Shown: positions 8,645-18,466, numbered from the stretch's first letter. The stretch: DNA of 64,000 nucleotides from Sinomicrobium pectinilyticum (GCF_003725735.1 NZ_RJTM01000002.1:124001-188000); one strand, 5' to 3'. Numbers and translations: made by a program. The notes: generated from the sequence alone by a model not told the origin.

Positions 8645-10894
8645 ATGATAAAGATAACCAGACGAATCGTTCTGCTCTCCTTTCTGCTACCGGCTTTAAT
8701 ATCCTGTACGGATAGCCCGGAGCAGGATAAAAACAAAGAAAATCCGTATGCGGCCGAGGTTGATTCCGTTCTCGGGCTTATGACCCTGGAGGAAAAAATA
8801 GGGCAGACCGTTCTGTTTACCAGCGGATGGGACGTTACGGGACCTTCAATGGATGATAATTATAAGGAGTACCTGGAAAACGGCAGTGTAGGTGCGGTTT
8901 TTAATGCCTTTACCACGAAATACAACCGGGAATTACAGAAAATAGCAGTAGAGCATACACGGTTGGGGATTCCTTTACTCTTTGGTTATGATGTAATACA
9001 CGGCCACCGGACTATTTTTCCCATTCCTCTGGGCGAATCGGCGAGCTGGGATCTGGAACTGATGGAAAAAACAGCACGGATAGCAGCGGTGGAAGCTTCG
9101 GCGGAAGGGATCAACTGGACATTCGCACCCATGGTAGATATAGCCAGGGACGCGCGGTGGGGCCGTATAGCCGAAGGGGCCGGAGAAGACACCTACCTGG
9201 GGTCGCTTATTGCCCGGGCACGGGTAAAAGGTTTTCAGGGCGATGACCTTTCAGCCGATAATACGATACTCGCATGTGCCAAGCATTATGCAGCTTACGG
9301 GGCGGCTCTTTCCGGAAGGGATTACAATACCGTAGACATGTCCGAAAACGAATTGCGCACGACCTACCTGCCGCCTTTTAAAGCAGCACTGGATGCAGGA
9401 GTGGCGACATTTATGAATTCCTTCAATGACCTCAATGGCGTACCGGCAACAGGAAATAATTTCCTGTTGAGAAATATACTTAAGGGTGACTGGAAATTCA
9501 ATGGGTTTGTGGTAACCGATTATACCTCCATGAACGAAATGGTAGCGCACGGTTATGCACGCGATGATAAGCATGCGGGAGAGATAGCCATGAACGCAGG
9601 TGTAGATATGGATATGCAGGGCGGTATTTATATGAAATACCTGAAAAAATCTATAGAAGAAGGCAAAGTAAGTGAAACAGACCTGGATGATGCGGTTCGA
9701 AGGATACTGGAAATGAAATTCCGGCTGGGATTGTTCGATGACCCCTATCGCTATATGGATGAAACCAGGGAAAAAGAAGAGGTGCTCAATAAAGAGCATC
9801 TGGCAGTGGCCAGGGATGCCGCAAGAAAATCGATGGTATTGCTGAAGAATGATAACGAGGTGCTTCCTTTGAGCAGTGACAGTAAAGTGGCGTTGATAGG
9901 TCCTTTGGTGAAAGATGAGAAAAATATAATAGGGAACTGGGCAGCAGCCGGAGACCGGGGAGGTACGGCCGTAAGTGTTTTTGAGGCATTTGAAGAAAGA
10001 CTGGGGACCGATAATTTTTTATATGCCGAAGGATGTAAGGTGCTCGGGGAAGATATATCCGGTTTTAAAGAAGCCGTTTCTGCAGCCGGGAAAGCGGATG
10101 TGGTAGTCATGGTTGTCGGAGAACTGGAGGGAATGACCGGAGAAGCGGCCAGCCGTACCGATATTAATATTCCCGGCAGGCAGAAGCAGCTTATAGAAGC
10201 GATAAAGGAAACGGGGAAACCGGTGGTCCTGGTGTTGATGAACGGCAGACCCCTTACCCTGGAATGGGAAAATGAGACTGCAGATGCCATACTGGAAGCC
10301 TGGTGGCCCGGAACTATGGGAGGACATGCCATTGCAGACGTGCTTTACGGAGACTATAACCCTTCCGGCAAATTAACGGTGAGTTTTCCGAGGGCGGTAG
10401 GCCAGCTACCGTTGTTTTACAATCATAAAAATACCGGAAGACCTATAAAACCTGAAGACCCGGATCAGAAATATGTTTCCAGGTACCTTTATACACCCAA
10501 CACCCCGTTGTACCCTTTCGGTTACGGGTTGAGTTACACCACGTTTGCCTATGATGTTGTTACGGATAAAAAGAGCCTGACTCCGGGTGATACGCTTACC
10601 ATAACGGCCAAAGTAACAAATACCGGAGAAAGGGACGGGGAAGAGACAGTGCAGTTGTACGTGCATGATAAAGTGGCCTCCATAACGCCGCCTGTGAAAG
10701 AATTGAAGAGGTTCAGGAAAATATTTCTGCGAAAAGGAGAGAGCAAAAATGTGACTTTTTCCCTATCTGCGGAAGACCTGAAATTTTATAATCAGGATCT
10801 GGAATGGGTATATGAACCCGGAGCGTTTGAGTTTTTTGTAGGAGGAAGCTCCGATCTGCCATTTACACATACTTTTGAGCTGGCGGAAAAATAA
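8645..10894 (+). CDS. GH3 beta-glucosidase, lipoprotein (PUL 1)
   Basis: I chose ATG 8645, 8 bases after the esterase stop, because it starts the lipoprotein signal ending in PALISC; the frame stays open for 13 more codons upstream without adding signal-like residues. The 749-aa protein has the GH3 N-terminal TIM barrel (LMTLEEKIGQ, GIPLLFGYDVIHG, CAKHYAAYGA), with the expected nucleophile Asp292 in GFVVTDYTSMNEM. The C-terminal sandwich (RKSMVLLKNDNEVLPL) and fibronectin-like domain (YGLSYTTFAYD onward) follow. It would release glucose from the oligosaccharides made by the GH144 enzyme. GH3 members specific for sophoro-oligosaccharides are known in Bacteroides beta-1,2-glucan loci. It is the last gene of the operon, followed by a terminator. 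Confidence 0.93.
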   Translation: MIKITRRIVLLSFLLPALISCTDSPEQDKNKENPYAAEVDSVLGLMTLEEKIGQTVLFTSGWDVTGPSMDDNYKEYLENGSVGAVFNAFTTKYNRELQKIAVEHTRLGIPLLFGYDVIHGHRTIFPIPLGESASWDLELMEKTARIAAVEASAEGINWTFAPMVDIARDARWGRIAEGAGEDTYLGSLIARARVKGFQGDDLSADNTILACAKHYAAYGAALSGRDYNTVDMSENELRTTYLPPFKAALDAGVATFMNSFNDLNGVPATGNNFLLRNILKGDWKFNGFVVTDYTSMNEMVAHGYARDDKHAGEIAMNAGVDMDMQGGIYMKYLKKSIEEGKVSETDLDDAVRRILEMKFRLGLFDDPYRYMDETREKEEVLNKEHLAVARDAARKSMVLLKNDNEVLPLSSDSKVALIGPLVKDEKNIIGNWAAAGDRGGTAVSVFEAFEERLGTDNFLYAEGCKVLGEDISGFKEAVSAAGKADVVVMVVGELEGMTGEAASRTDINIPGRQKQLIEAIKETGKPVVLVLMNGRPLTLEWENETADAILEAWWPGTMGGHAIADVLYGDYNPSGKLTVSFPRAVGQLPLFYNHKNTGRPIKPEDPDQKYVSRYLYTPNTPLYPFGYGLSYTTFAYDVVTDKKSLTPGDTLTITAKVTNTGERDGEETVQLYVHDKVASITPPVKELKRFRKIFLRKGESKNVTFSLSAEDLKFYNQDLEWVYEPGAFEFFVGGSSDLPFTHTFELAEK

Positions 10895-10927
10895 CGGAAA
10901 GGAATATGAGTGAGATACAATAAAAAA

Positions 10928-10950
10928 ACACCCCGGCATCGCCGGGGTGT
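10928..10950. terminator. Bidirectional intrinsic terminator between GH3 and pnp
   Basis: acaccccggc (10928-10937) pairs perfectly with gccggggtgt (10941-10950) around the 3-base loop atc. It is flanked by an A-run on the left (U-run for the minus strand) and a short T-run on the right. It sits between the convergent GH3 and pnp genes and can serve both. Confidence 0.85.
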
Positions 10951-10984
10951 TTCTTAAGAATTGAAAAAAATATATAACGCTTGA

Positions 10985-13138
10985 TTAAGATCTGTTCTTA
11001 GCTTCTCTTCGTTCCGGCCTTTCGGATCTCTCCGGTCTCGGAAGCAATGCTTTCCTGGATACTTTCGGTTTTTTGGTCCTCGGATCCAGTCCTATGTATT
11101 TAACGTCGATGACGTCGCCTACATTTACCACATCGGTTACATTATTCGTACGCTCCCATGCCAGTTCGGAAATGTGGAGTAAAGATTCTTTACCCGGAAC
11201 AAATTCTATCACTGCACCGAAATCCAGCACTTTAATAACATTTACGGTGTACGTTTCACCTACCACAGGTTCGAAAGTATGAGCTTTTACGGCTTCTATG
11301 GCATTGTCTATACCCTGCTGGTCTACGCCGAGGATTTCCACGATGCCGAGATTTCCTTCCTCCTCGATAACGATAGTGGTCTGGGTGCTCTCCTGTAATG
11401 CCTGGATATTCTTTCCGCCTGGCCCGATAACCGCACCGATAAATTCCTTCGGTATTTCCACCTTCACGATCTTCGGAGCATGTGCTTTTACATTGGCAGC
11501 GGCAGAAGGGATGGCTTCGGTCAGTTTGCCTAAAATATGCAAACGTCCTTCACGTGCCTGGTTAAGGGCTTTCTCGAGTATTTCGTAAGACAATCCCTTT
11601 ATTTTGATGTCCATCTGGCAGGCCGTAATACCATCTTCCGTCCCGGTAACTTTAAAGTCCATGTCCCCGAGGTGGTCTTCGTCTCCCAGGATATCGGACA
11701 GTACGGCATACTTATCTCCGTCGGAGATCAGTCCCATTGCAATACCGGAAACAGGTTTTTTCAGTTGCACACCGGCATCCATAAGTGCCATTGTACCCGC
11801 ACATACGGTAGCCATGGAAGAAGAACCGTTGGATTCCAGTACTTCCGATACAACCCTTACGGTGTAAGGACAATCGGCCGGGATCATGTTCTTCAGGGCA
11901 CGTTGCGCCAGGTTTCCGTGTCCTATTTCTCTTCGCGAAGTACCTCTTATCGGCCTTGCTTCCCCGGTAGAGAAAGGAGGGAAATTGTAGTGCAGGTAGA
12001 ATTTTTCTTCACCCTGATCGGTAGGAAGATCTATGACGTTGGCTTCCCTGGAAGTCCCGAGGGTCACGGTAGCCAGCGCCTGGGTTTCTCCCCTGGTGAA
12101 TATAGATGATCCGTGTGTGGAAGGCAGGTAATTAACCTCGCACCATATGGGGCGGATGTCGGTAGTTTTTCTGCCGTCCAGACGAATATTTTCATCAAGG
12201 ATCAGGTTTCGTACGGCTTCTTTCTGCGCTTTACCGAAATATTTACCGATCAGTCCTTCGTTTTCCTCGAGTTCTTCTTCGGTAAAAAGCTCTTTACAAG
12301 CTTCTTTCACCTCGGCAAATTTTTCGCTGCGTTCCTGTTTGGAAGTATTGGCCTTGGCTATGGCATAACATTTGTCATAGGCAAATTCCTGTATTTTTTT
12401 GGCTACTTCTTCATCTTCTCTTTCACCTTCGTATTCGCGAACGGCTTTTTTGCCTACTTTTTCGGCAAGGCGTATCTGTGCTTCACATTGTACTTTAATA
12501 GCTTCGTGGGCAAATTTTATGGCTTCTGCCATTTCTTTTTCGGACACTTCCAGCATCTCTCCTTCCACCATAGCTACAGAATCGATAGAAGCCCCTACCA
12601 TAAGGTCTATATCAGCTTCTTCAAGTTGTACCTTACTGGGGTTGATGATGAGTTCGCCGTTTACCCTTGCCACTCTTACCTCGGAAATAGGATATTCGAA
12701 AGGAATATCGGAGAGGGCAATACATGCCGAAGCTGCAAGTCCTGCCAGAGCATCCGGCATTACTTCGTTGTCGTGAGACATCAGTTGTATCATTACCTGT
12801 GTTTCCGCATGGTAATCTTTAGGAAACAACGGGCGCAGTACACGGTCTACCAGTCGCATGGTAAGTACCTCGTTGTCACTCGGACGTGCTTCGCGTTTAA
12901 AAAAGCCTCCGGGAAATCTCCCTGCAGCGGCAAATTTTTCGCGGTAATCTACGGTTAAGGGTAAAAAATCCACATTGGGATTCGCTTCCCGTGCAGAAAC
13001 TACGGTAGCGAGTAACATGGCATCTCCCATGCGTACAACAACAGACCCGTCGGCTTGTTTTGCCAGCTTTCCTGTTTCTATGGAGATGGTCCTGCCATCG
13101 CCCAAATCAATCACTTCTTTTTTTACTTCAGGAATCAT
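10985..13138 (-). CDS. pnp: Polyribonucleotide nucleotidyltransferase (PNPase)
   Basis: The 717-aa protein has the complete PNPase layout: first RNase PH domain ([50 protein letters not shown]), an all-helical linker rich in Lys and Glu, the second RNase PH domain ([43 protein letters not shown]), a KH domain with the GPGGKNIQ loop near residue 575, and an S1 domain ([23 protein letters not shown]). The tail [17 protein letters not shown] is charged. It degrades RNA phosphorolytically from the 3' end in the cytoplasm. It lies downstream of rpsO as in many bacteria, with a terminator-like hairpin between them. Confidence 0.98.
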   Translation of the reverse strand: MIPEVKKEVIDLGDGRTISIETGKLAKQADGSVVVRMGDAMLLATVVSAREANPNVDFLPLTVDYREKFAAAGRFPGGFFKREARPSDNEVLTMRLVDRVLRPLFPKDYHAETQVMIQLMSHDNEVMPDALAGLAASACIALSDIPFEYPISEVRVARVNGELIINPSKVQLEEADIDLMVGASIDSVAMVEGEMLEVSEKEMAEAIKFAHEAIKVQCEAQIRLAEKVGKKAVREYEGEREDEEVAKKIQEFAYDKCYAIAKANTSKQERSEKFAEVKEACKELFTEEELEENEGLIGKYFGKAQKEAVRNLILDENIRLDGRKTTDIRPIWCEVNYLPSTHGSSIFTRGETQALATVTLGTSREANVIDLPTDQGEEKFYLHYNFPPFSTGEARPIRGTSRREIGHGNLAQRALKNMIPADCPYTVRVVSEVLESNGSSSMATVCAGTMALMDAGVQLKKPVSGIAMGLISDGDKYAVLSDILGDEDHLGDMDFKVTGTEDGITACQMDIKIKGLSYEILEKALNQAREGRLHILGKLTEAIPSAAANVKAHAPKIVKVEIPKEFIGAVIGPGGKNIQALQESTQTTIVIEEEGNLGIVEILGVDQQGIDNAIEAVKAHTFEPVVGETYTVNVIKVLDFGAVIEFVPGKESLLHISELAWERTNNVTDVVNVGDVIDVKYIGLDPRTKKPKVSRKALLPRPERSERPERREAKNRS

Positions 13139-13275
13139 AATTTTTCTTAAAATTAATTATACATAGGGTTCCGTCGGGTTGACGGGGTTGTTGTTGTGTT
13201 GTTGTAGTTAACCCAATGAAAATTACTTTGCCCTGAGAAATGTTCCGGATAAAAACCGGATATTATAAAACAAAA

Positions 13276-13295
13276 AAGAGGCACTAAAGCCTCTT
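13276..13295 (-). terminator. Intrinsic terminator after rpsO
   Basis: On the minus strand aagaggc and gcctctt (13276-13282 with 13289-13295) form a 7-bp stem with a 6-base loop, followed by a U-run (A-run at 13272-13277 on plus). It starts a few bases after the rpsO stop and may partly uncouple pnp from rpsO. Confidence 0.7.
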
Positions 13296-13301
13296 CCGGA
13301 A

Positions 13302-13571
13302 TTATTTTCTAAGTCCTAATTCTTTAACAATCGCACGATATCTTTCGATATCTTTTTTCTTGAGGTAATCGAGCAGACTTCTTCTTTTACCTACCAGGCT
13401 AACCAGTGCTCTTTCGGTATTGAAGTCTTTACGGTTTCTTTTCAGGTGCTCTGTAAGGTGGGATATCCTGTAGGTAAACAGGGCTATCTGGCCTTCTGCC
13501 GAACCGGTATTGTTCTCCGACCCTCCGTGTTTTTTGAAAATGTCTTCTTTTACTTCTTTAGTTAAATACAT
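13302..13571 (-). CDS. rpsO: 30S ribosomal protein S15
   Basis: From ATG at 13571 this is an 89-aa protein, the standard S15 length, with the family sequence (KHGGSENNTGSAEGQIALFTY, HLTEHLKRNRKDFNTERAL, LVGKRRSLLDYLKK). The frame is open 19 codons further upstream, but that part runs through the promoter and does not match S15. S15 binds 16S rRNA in the central domain of the small subunit. Directly followed by pnp on the same strand, the classic rpsO-pnp order. In other bacteria S15 represses its own translation by binding the leader; the short leader here was not seen to have a clear pseudoknot. Confidence 0.97.
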   Translation of the reverse strand: MYLTKEVKEDIFKKHGGSENNTGSAEGQIALFTYRISHLTEHLKRNRKDFNTERALVSLVGKRRSLLDYLKKKDIERYRAIVKELGLRK

Positions 13572-13625
13572 GCCAATATTGTTTAAATGATTCTTATGTA
13601 TTGTGATAGCTCGTCTATCAGGGCG

Positions 13626-13633
13626 CAAATATA
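13626..13633 (-). promoter_or_regulatory. Candidate -7 promoter element of rpsO
   Basis: On the minus strand the sequence reads TATATTTG, a full match to the Bacteroidota -7 consensus TAnnTTTG, about 55 bases before the rpsO start. No clean TTG -33 box was identified. Confidence 0.5.
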
Positions 13634-13676
13634 GGGTAAATAGTTGTAATATTTATTTTTTACCGTAAAAAAGTAA

Positions 13677-13696
13677 GGACGCAATACATTGCGCCC
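13677..13696 (-). terminator. Hairpin after accD, possible terminator
   Basis: cgcaat (13680-13685) pairs with attgcg (13688-13693) and the stem extends with one mismatch to ggac/gccc. On the minus strand it is followed within a few bases by a T-rich run, just after the accD stop. Confidence 0.5.
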
Positions 13697-13720
13697 CTAT
13701 TATATATTTCCGGCCTTGTG

Positions 13721-14578
13721 TTATGACCGTACTTCCCGGTTAAGAATAAGGTCCAGGTAGAGATTTACATTTTTCTTCAGGTCTTTACGATGTGTTATAA
13801 AGTCGAGGAAACCGTGTTCCTGTAAGAATTCGGAGGTCTGGAATCCCTGGGGAAGATCCTGGCCGGTAGCTTCTTTTACCACTCTGGGGCCGGCAAAGCC
13901 GATAAGGGCGCCCGGCTCGGCAATGTTGATATCTCCCAGCATGGCATATGATGCTGTTGTTCCCCCGGTAGTCGGGTCCGTACAAAGCGAAATGTAAGGG
14001 ATCCGGGCTTCGGCAAGTTGTGCCAGTTTGGCAGAGGTCTTGGCCAGCTGCATCAGTGATAAAGCTGCTTCCATCATCCTAGCTCCTCCGGACTTGGAGA
14101 TCATCAGGAAAGGTATGTTGTTTTTAATGGAATAGTCTATGGCCCTTGCGATCTTTTCTCCGACCACGCTTCCCATAGATCCCCCGATGAAAGCAAAGTC
14201 CATACAGGCAATGACCAGGTCTTTACCCATGGATTTTCCGACCGCGGTACGAACGGCGTCCTTCAGCTTTGTCTTGTCCTGGGCTTCTTTAAGGCGGTCT
14301 GTGTATTTTTTGGTATCTACAAACTTCAACGGGTCCTTGGAAGTCAGGTTGGGGTCCAGTTCTTCGAATTTATTACCGTCAAAAAGAATAGAAAAATATT
14401 CCTTGCTTCCTATCCTTACGTGATAATCGTCTTCAGGGCTGACGTAAAAGTTTTTCTCCAGTTCTTCGGCTCCGACAATTTTTCCGGTGGGAGACTTATA
14501 CCAGAGTCCCTTGGGCGTGTCTTTCTTTTCCTCTGTTGTGGTCTGGATACCTTTTTCTTTTCGTTTGAACCAAGCCAT
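13721..14578 (-). CDS. accD: Acetyl-CoA carboxylase carboxyltransferase subunit beta
   Basis: This 285-aa protein carries the crotonase-type carboxyltransferase core with [63 protein letters not shown] and [14 protein letters not shown]. With AccA, AccB and AccC it makes malonyl-CoA for fatty-acid synthesis. The N-terminal zinc ribbon region is present in position ([23 protein letters not shown]) but all four cysteines expected from the E. coli protein are replaced, so it should not bind zinc there. The rest is intact and I see no sign that the gene is broken. It lies between fbaA and rpsO on the same strand; each gap is about 90-150 bases. Confidence 0.95.
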   Translation of the reverse strand: MAWFKRKEKGIQTTTEEKKDTPKGLWYKSPTGKIVGAEELEKNFYVSPEDDYHVRIGSKEYFSILFDGNKFEELDPNLTSKDPLKFVDTKKYTDRLKEAQDKTKLKDAVRTAVGKSMGKDLVIACMDFAFIGGSMGSVVGEKIARAIDYSIKNNIPFLMISKSGGARMMEAALSLMQLAKTSAKLAQLAEARIPYISLCTDPTTGGTTASYAMLGDINIAEPGALIGFAGPRVVKEATGQDLPQGFQTSEFLQEHGFLDFITHRKDLKKNVNLYLDLILNREVRS

Positions 14579-14662
14579 GTTTTTATTTTTCGTTATATAA
14601 ATACTGTTGAGTTGTCCGTTTACCGGGCTTTTCTGCGGTGCAAGTTATAAAATCTGCACGAC

Positions 14663-14679
14663 ACCGGGTCAAACCCGGT
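14663..14679 (-). other. Short hairpin between fbaA and accD
   Basis: accgggt (14663-14669) pairs with acccggt (14673-14679) with a caa loop. There is no direct U-run on the minus strand, so termination after fbaA would be weak at most. Confidence 0.4.
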
Positions 14680-14703
14680 AAGCGGCTCTACTCTTTAGCT
14701 TGT

Positions 14704-15771
14704 TTATAAGGTATTTACGTTGTTCAGGTCCTCAAAAGCCTTTTTCAACCTGGCGATAAAGGTCTTTTCTCCTTCGCGCAGCCATACCCTGGGGTCGTAG
14801 AATTTTTTATTGGGTTGATCATCTCCTTCCGGGTTGCCTATCTGGGCCTGCAGATAATCTTTTTTGTCCTGGATGTAATCTCTTACACCTTCCAGGAAGG
14901 CATACTGAAGATCGGTATCGATATTCATTTTAATAACGCCATAACCAATAGCCTCGCGGATCTCTTCCAGGGTAGACCCGGAACCTCCGTGAAACACAAA
15001 ATCTATGCTGTTTGCAGGTACATTGTATTTTTCGGATACGAATTCCTGAGAGTTCTTCAGGATTTTAGGAGTAAGTTTTACATTTCCCGGTTTGTATACA
15101 CCGTGAACATTACCAAAAGCAGCTGCTATGGTGAACTTAGGGCTTATTTTCATCAGTTCTTCATAAGCGTATGCCACTTCTTCGGGCTGTGTATAGAGTT
15201 TGGAAGAATCCACATCCGTATTGTCCACACCGTCTTCTTCACCACCGGTAACACCGAGTTCGATCTCCAGAGTCATACCCATTTTGCTCATACGCTCCAG
15301 GTACTTTTTACAGATCTCAATGTTTTCTTCGATAGGTTCTTCCGAAAGGTCTATCATATGAGAACTGAAAAGCGGTTTTCCTGTTTCCGCGTAATGTTTT
15401 TCACTGGCATCCAGAAGCCCGTCTATCCACAGCAGCAGTTTTTTTGCACAGTGGTCCGTATGCAGTATAACGGTAGCTCCGTAAGCTTCTGCAAGTTCGT
15501 GTACATGTTTAGCCCCGGCAACAGCCCCGAGTATCGCGGCTTTTTGCCCGTCATTGGAAAGTCCTTTTCCGGCATTGAACTGCGCACCTCCGTTTGAAAA
15601 TTGGAGAATAACCGGAGAGTTCAGCGTGGCTGCGGTCTCCAGTACGCCGTTTATGCTGTCCGAACCTATTACGTTTACGGCAGGCAAAGCGAACCCTTTA
15701 CTTTTTGCGTAGGCAAATATTTCCTGTACTTCATCTCCGGTAGCTACGCCGGGCTTAATGTTATGACTCAT
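14704..15771 (-). CDS. fbaA: Class II fructose-bisphosphate aldolase
   Basis: The start is taken at ATG 15771, giving 355 aa beginning MSHNIKPGVATGDEV, close to E. coli FbaA in length and start; 14 upstream codons are open but run into the promoter. Zinc and substrate-site motifs are present: ILHTDHCAKK, ELGVTGGEEDGVDN, FGNVHGVYKPGN, VFHGGSGSTLEEI and KMNIDTDLQYAF. It splits fructose-1,6-bisphosphate to triose phosphates in glycolysis and runs in reverse in gluconeogenesis. It is a housekeeping gene with its own likely promoter, and accD follows on the same strand. Confidence 0.97.
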   Translation of the reverse strand: MSHNIKPGVATGDEVQEIFAYAKSKGFALPAVNVIGSDSINGVLETAATLNSPVILQFSNGGAQFNAGKGLSNDGQKAAILGAVAGAKHVHELAEAYGATVILHTDHCAKKLLLWIDGLLDASEKHYAETGKPLFSSHMIDLSEEPIEENIEICKKYLERMSKMGMTLEIELGVTGGEEDGVDNTDVDSSKLYTQPEEVAYAYEELMKISPKFTIAAAFGNVHGVYKPGNVKLTPKILKNSQEFVSEKYNVPANSIDFVFHGGSGSTLEEIREAIGYGVIKMNIDTDLQYAFLEGVRDYIQDKKDYLQAQIGNPEGDDQPNKKFYDPRVWLREGEKTFIARLKKAFEDLNNVNTL

Positions 15772-15810
15772 AGTTTTTAAGTTTTCCAGAATTTGAAAAT
15801 TAGTAAAGAG

Positions 15811-15843
15811 CAAAAATAATAAATTTCAACGGCTAAAACTCAA
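15811..15843 (-). promoter_or_regulatory. Candidate promoter of fbaA
   Basis: On the minus strand TTG at 15843-15841 and TATTTTTG at 15818-15811 fit the Bacteroidota pattern TTG - about 20 bases - TAnnTTTG, 40 bases before the fbaA start. The spacing of 22 bases is slightly long. Confidence 0.45.
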
Positions 15844-15904
15844 AATCCGGGTCTAAATTAGCATACGGAGGGGTTATGAAAGATATAAAGAACAAACACT
15901 TCGG

Positions 15905-18466
15905 TCAGAAAGGGTAGTTGATCCCTATGTTATATACCGCATTACCGAAATTGTAATCCCTGAACCAGCGTCTGGACATTCGTTCGGCCGGGTTGTATGT
16001 TTTGAACCCGGTATCGAGACGAATAACAAAAAAACCGAAATCATACCGGAACCCGAACCCGGTTCCCAGGGCAATGTCCTTTAGAGAAGACATACCGGAA
16101 AAAACAGCTTCTTCATCCGTAACATCATCCAGGGCATTCCATATATTTCCCGCATCGGCAAAAAGGGCGCCGTTAAGGCTTCCCATAATATTGAAGCGGT
16201 ATTCCAGGTTCATGGCTATCTTGAGGTTGGCTTCGTTGAAATCGTTCCGGGCATCAGTTCTTCCGGGACCGAGAGAGTAGGCCTGCCATGCCCGGTTGTC
16301 ATTGGTCCCGCCGGCAAAATAACTCCTGGAAAAGGGAATGTTACTGGCATTGCCATAGGGAATGGCGAAGCCGAAGAAACTCCGGAAGGCAAGAATACTT
16401 TCCCTGGATATCTGCATGTGTTTTATGAAATCGAGTTCTGTTTTTACGTATTGGGAATACTGCACGTCGAATACAAGCTTTTTGCCGTTCTCGTTTTTGT
16501 TGAATTCAATGATCCGGGAAGCGGCAGACAGGAAATTCCCGGCAGTTTCCAGCTTGACTTTAAACTGGGAAAAGGTATTGTCGCTGGCCCCCCGGCGTGT
16601 ATTTTTGGTATAGGTGAAATTGGAAGCAAAAATGAGGTTATTGGCACTGAGCCTCCTTCTTCGTTCGTCTATACTCGATATAGACCGGTAATCATCCGAA
16701 CCGGGAGTCAGTCCGTTTATCTGTCCGGATAGGGCATCCCGGGTAAACTGGTTTGTCCCGGCCGGAACGAGCAGGTTCCCGTCATCGTCATAATAGGCAG
16801 GGTCTGTCGTATATCTTTCGGCTATATTGTTCAGTCTTTCGTAGCTGTTCTGGTATACCCTGAAATAACGGTCTGTGTTCAGGTTCCGGATAAACTCTAT
16901 GTTCATCAGCTCGAAAGTATGTTTTTTCTGGAAAGACGGTGTCCAGTTATACCGCAGGATGGTATTGAAACTCTGTTTGTCCAGCCCTATGTTTTTCTGA
17001 AAGGAGCTACCTACGGATATACGTGTTTCGGGCAACATGTATTTGGGAATGAACTTCCGGGTGTCGAACAGGAAAAATATCCTCGGGAAATTGAGCCGGA
17101 TATCCCCCCCGAATTCGGAAATATTAAAAAACCTGTCGTTGGGATTACTGGCTTCTCTCGATGATCCGACGGTACCTCTTGCGGAGACCTCCAGGGTTTC
17201 CGCACCCCGGAAAACATTCCGGCTTATGAGCGAGGTGCTGAAAGAAATACCGATATCCTGGATGTTGGAGTGCGATATGTCAGTATTAAGCCCAAGTGAG
17301 AATTTAGGACGGTGCGTCAGGTATATATTTGTATTTAACTCGTCATCTTTTCCGGGAACATACAGGTATTCTATGTTGGGATATTTGAAAGTATTCAGAT
17401 TACTTATTTGCCTGTAGGTACGCGTACGGTCTATTTCGCGGTACAGGTTTCCGGGAGAAATGCCTACGGCATCTGCAAGTGCTTTCGGTTTATAGCGAAG
17501 CTTATCGCGAAAGTAAATGGTAAATTTATCATAGGAAATAGAGTCCAGGGAATCCCGGTCCATTCCAAAGGTATAGTCTGCATAAATATTGACATTCTTG
17601 ATGCGGTGTATTTTATAGGGGATCTCCTGCAGGGAATCCCCGATCCTTTCATGGCGGTTGTCTATCTGTATTTCTACCGGCATTTTGTAATCTTCGTTGG
17701 CTACCAAAGTATCCCGGAGCACATTAAAACGGATAGATGAATTGGGCTGGAACTGGTATATACCGGAATTGATGAGGATGGAATTGATGCGTTCCCTTTC
17801 CGCCTCAAAATGGTTCAGGTCAAACTGTTCGCCTTTTTTTATCAGTCTTCGGGCATCGTACCGGGCATAAATGGAGTCTATATCCTTTGATGCTATTTTT
17901 TTTGTTATGCTATCTATAAAATACGGTTTCCCGGTAGTTATGTGATAGCTTACTTCGCCCCGTTTTTCCTTTTTGGGTACGGAGTCGACGGAATAGGTTA
18001 CCTTATTGTTGAAATAGCCTTTACTGTTGTAATACAGGTTGAGCCGTTCTTTCGACTTGGCTGCTTTCGCTTCGTTAATGATCACGGGGGCCTCCCCGGT
18101 TTCTTTCAGCCAGTTGTTAAACCCTGCTACCGATCTCCCCAGCTCCAGGACCTGCTTTTCCGACAATAACCGGATCAGGCGTTTTTCCCTTTTTTCCTTT
18201 CGGTGAAGCCATGCCAGGTAGGCCGAATCGGATTTGGGGGTGGCCATGTTGTATATATGGAGTTTCAGGTTAAACCCCAGTAGTGAACTGTTAGGACGCT
18301 GGGAAATAAGATTGCGGAGCGTTTCATCTGTTTCCCTTTCCCCGTTTATATAAATATTGTTTTTGGTCAAAAGCAGTTGATCGTCATTCACCCTTTTTAC
18401 CGCATTACACGATACTATAGACAGTATTAAAAAGATTACCGCTATTTTTGTGACCAGAGTTTTCAA
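15905..18466 (-). CDS. tamL: TamL-type outer-membrane assembly lipoprotein (BamA/TamA superfamily), TTG start
   Basis: The 853-aa product starts at TTG 18466; an in-frame stop lies nine codons upstream with no ATG between, and this start is needed for the lipoprotein signal ending in LSIVSC (Cys20). The N-terminal half has POTRA-like domains (LYYNSKGYFNNKVTYSV, INSILINSGIYQF), and the C-terminal half is an Omp85-type 16-strand barrel (PKFSLGLNTDISHSNIQDIGISFS, SRSYFAGGTNDNRAWQ with the VRG/IRG-equivalent loop, ALGTGFGFRYDFGFFVIRLD). In Bacteroidota such lipoproteins replace TamA and work with TamB in envelope assembly. No tamB lies nearby. It is divergent from the RNA methyltransferase gene. 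Confidence 0.88.
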   Translation of the reverse strand: MKTLVTKIAVIFLILSIVSCNAVKRVNDDQLLLTKNNIYINGERETDETLRNLISQRPNSSLLGFNLKLHIYNMATPKSDSAYLAWLHRKEKREKRLIRLLSEKQVLELGRSVAGFNNWLKETGEAPVIINEAKAAKSKERLNLYYNSKGYFNNKVTYSVDSVPKKEKRGEVSYHITTGKPYFIDSITKKIASKDIDSIYARYDARRLIKKGEQFDLNHFEAERERINSILINSGIYQFQPNSSIRFNVLRDTLVANEDYKMPVEIQIDNRHERIGDSLQEIPYKIHRIKNVNIYADYTFGMDRDSLDSISYDKFTIYFRDKLRYKPKALADAVGISPGNLYREIDRTRTYRQISNLNTFKYPNIEYLYVPGKDDELNTNIYLTHRPKFSLGLNTDISHSNIQDIGISFSTSLISRNVFRGAETLEVSARGTVGSSREASNPNDRFFNISEFGGDIRLNFPRIFFLFDTRKFIPKYMLPETRISVGSSFQKNIGLDKQSFNTILRYNWTPSFQKKHTFELMNIEFIRNLNTDRYFRVYQNSYERLNNIAERYTTDPAYYDDDGNLLVPAGTNQFTRDALSGQINGLTPGSDDYRSISSIDERRRRLSANNLIFASNFTYTKNTRRGASDNTFSQFKVKLETAGNFLSAASRIIEFNKNENGKKLVFDVQYSQYVKTELDFIKHMQISRESILAFRSFFGFAIPYGNASNIPFSRSYFAGGTNDNRAWQAYSLGPGRTDARNDFNEANLKIAMNLEYRFNIMGSLNGALFADAGNIWNALDDVTDEEAVFSGMSSLKDIALGTGFGFRYDFGFFVIRLDTGFKTYNPAERMSRRWFRDYNFGNAVYNIGINYPF

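Noticed and set aside
12113-12958. Long plus-strand frame of 281 codons opposite pnp
   Set aside because: It is the antisense of a clearly conserved gene, with Phe-rich and Tyr-rich composition and no domain; it reflects codon usage of pnp.
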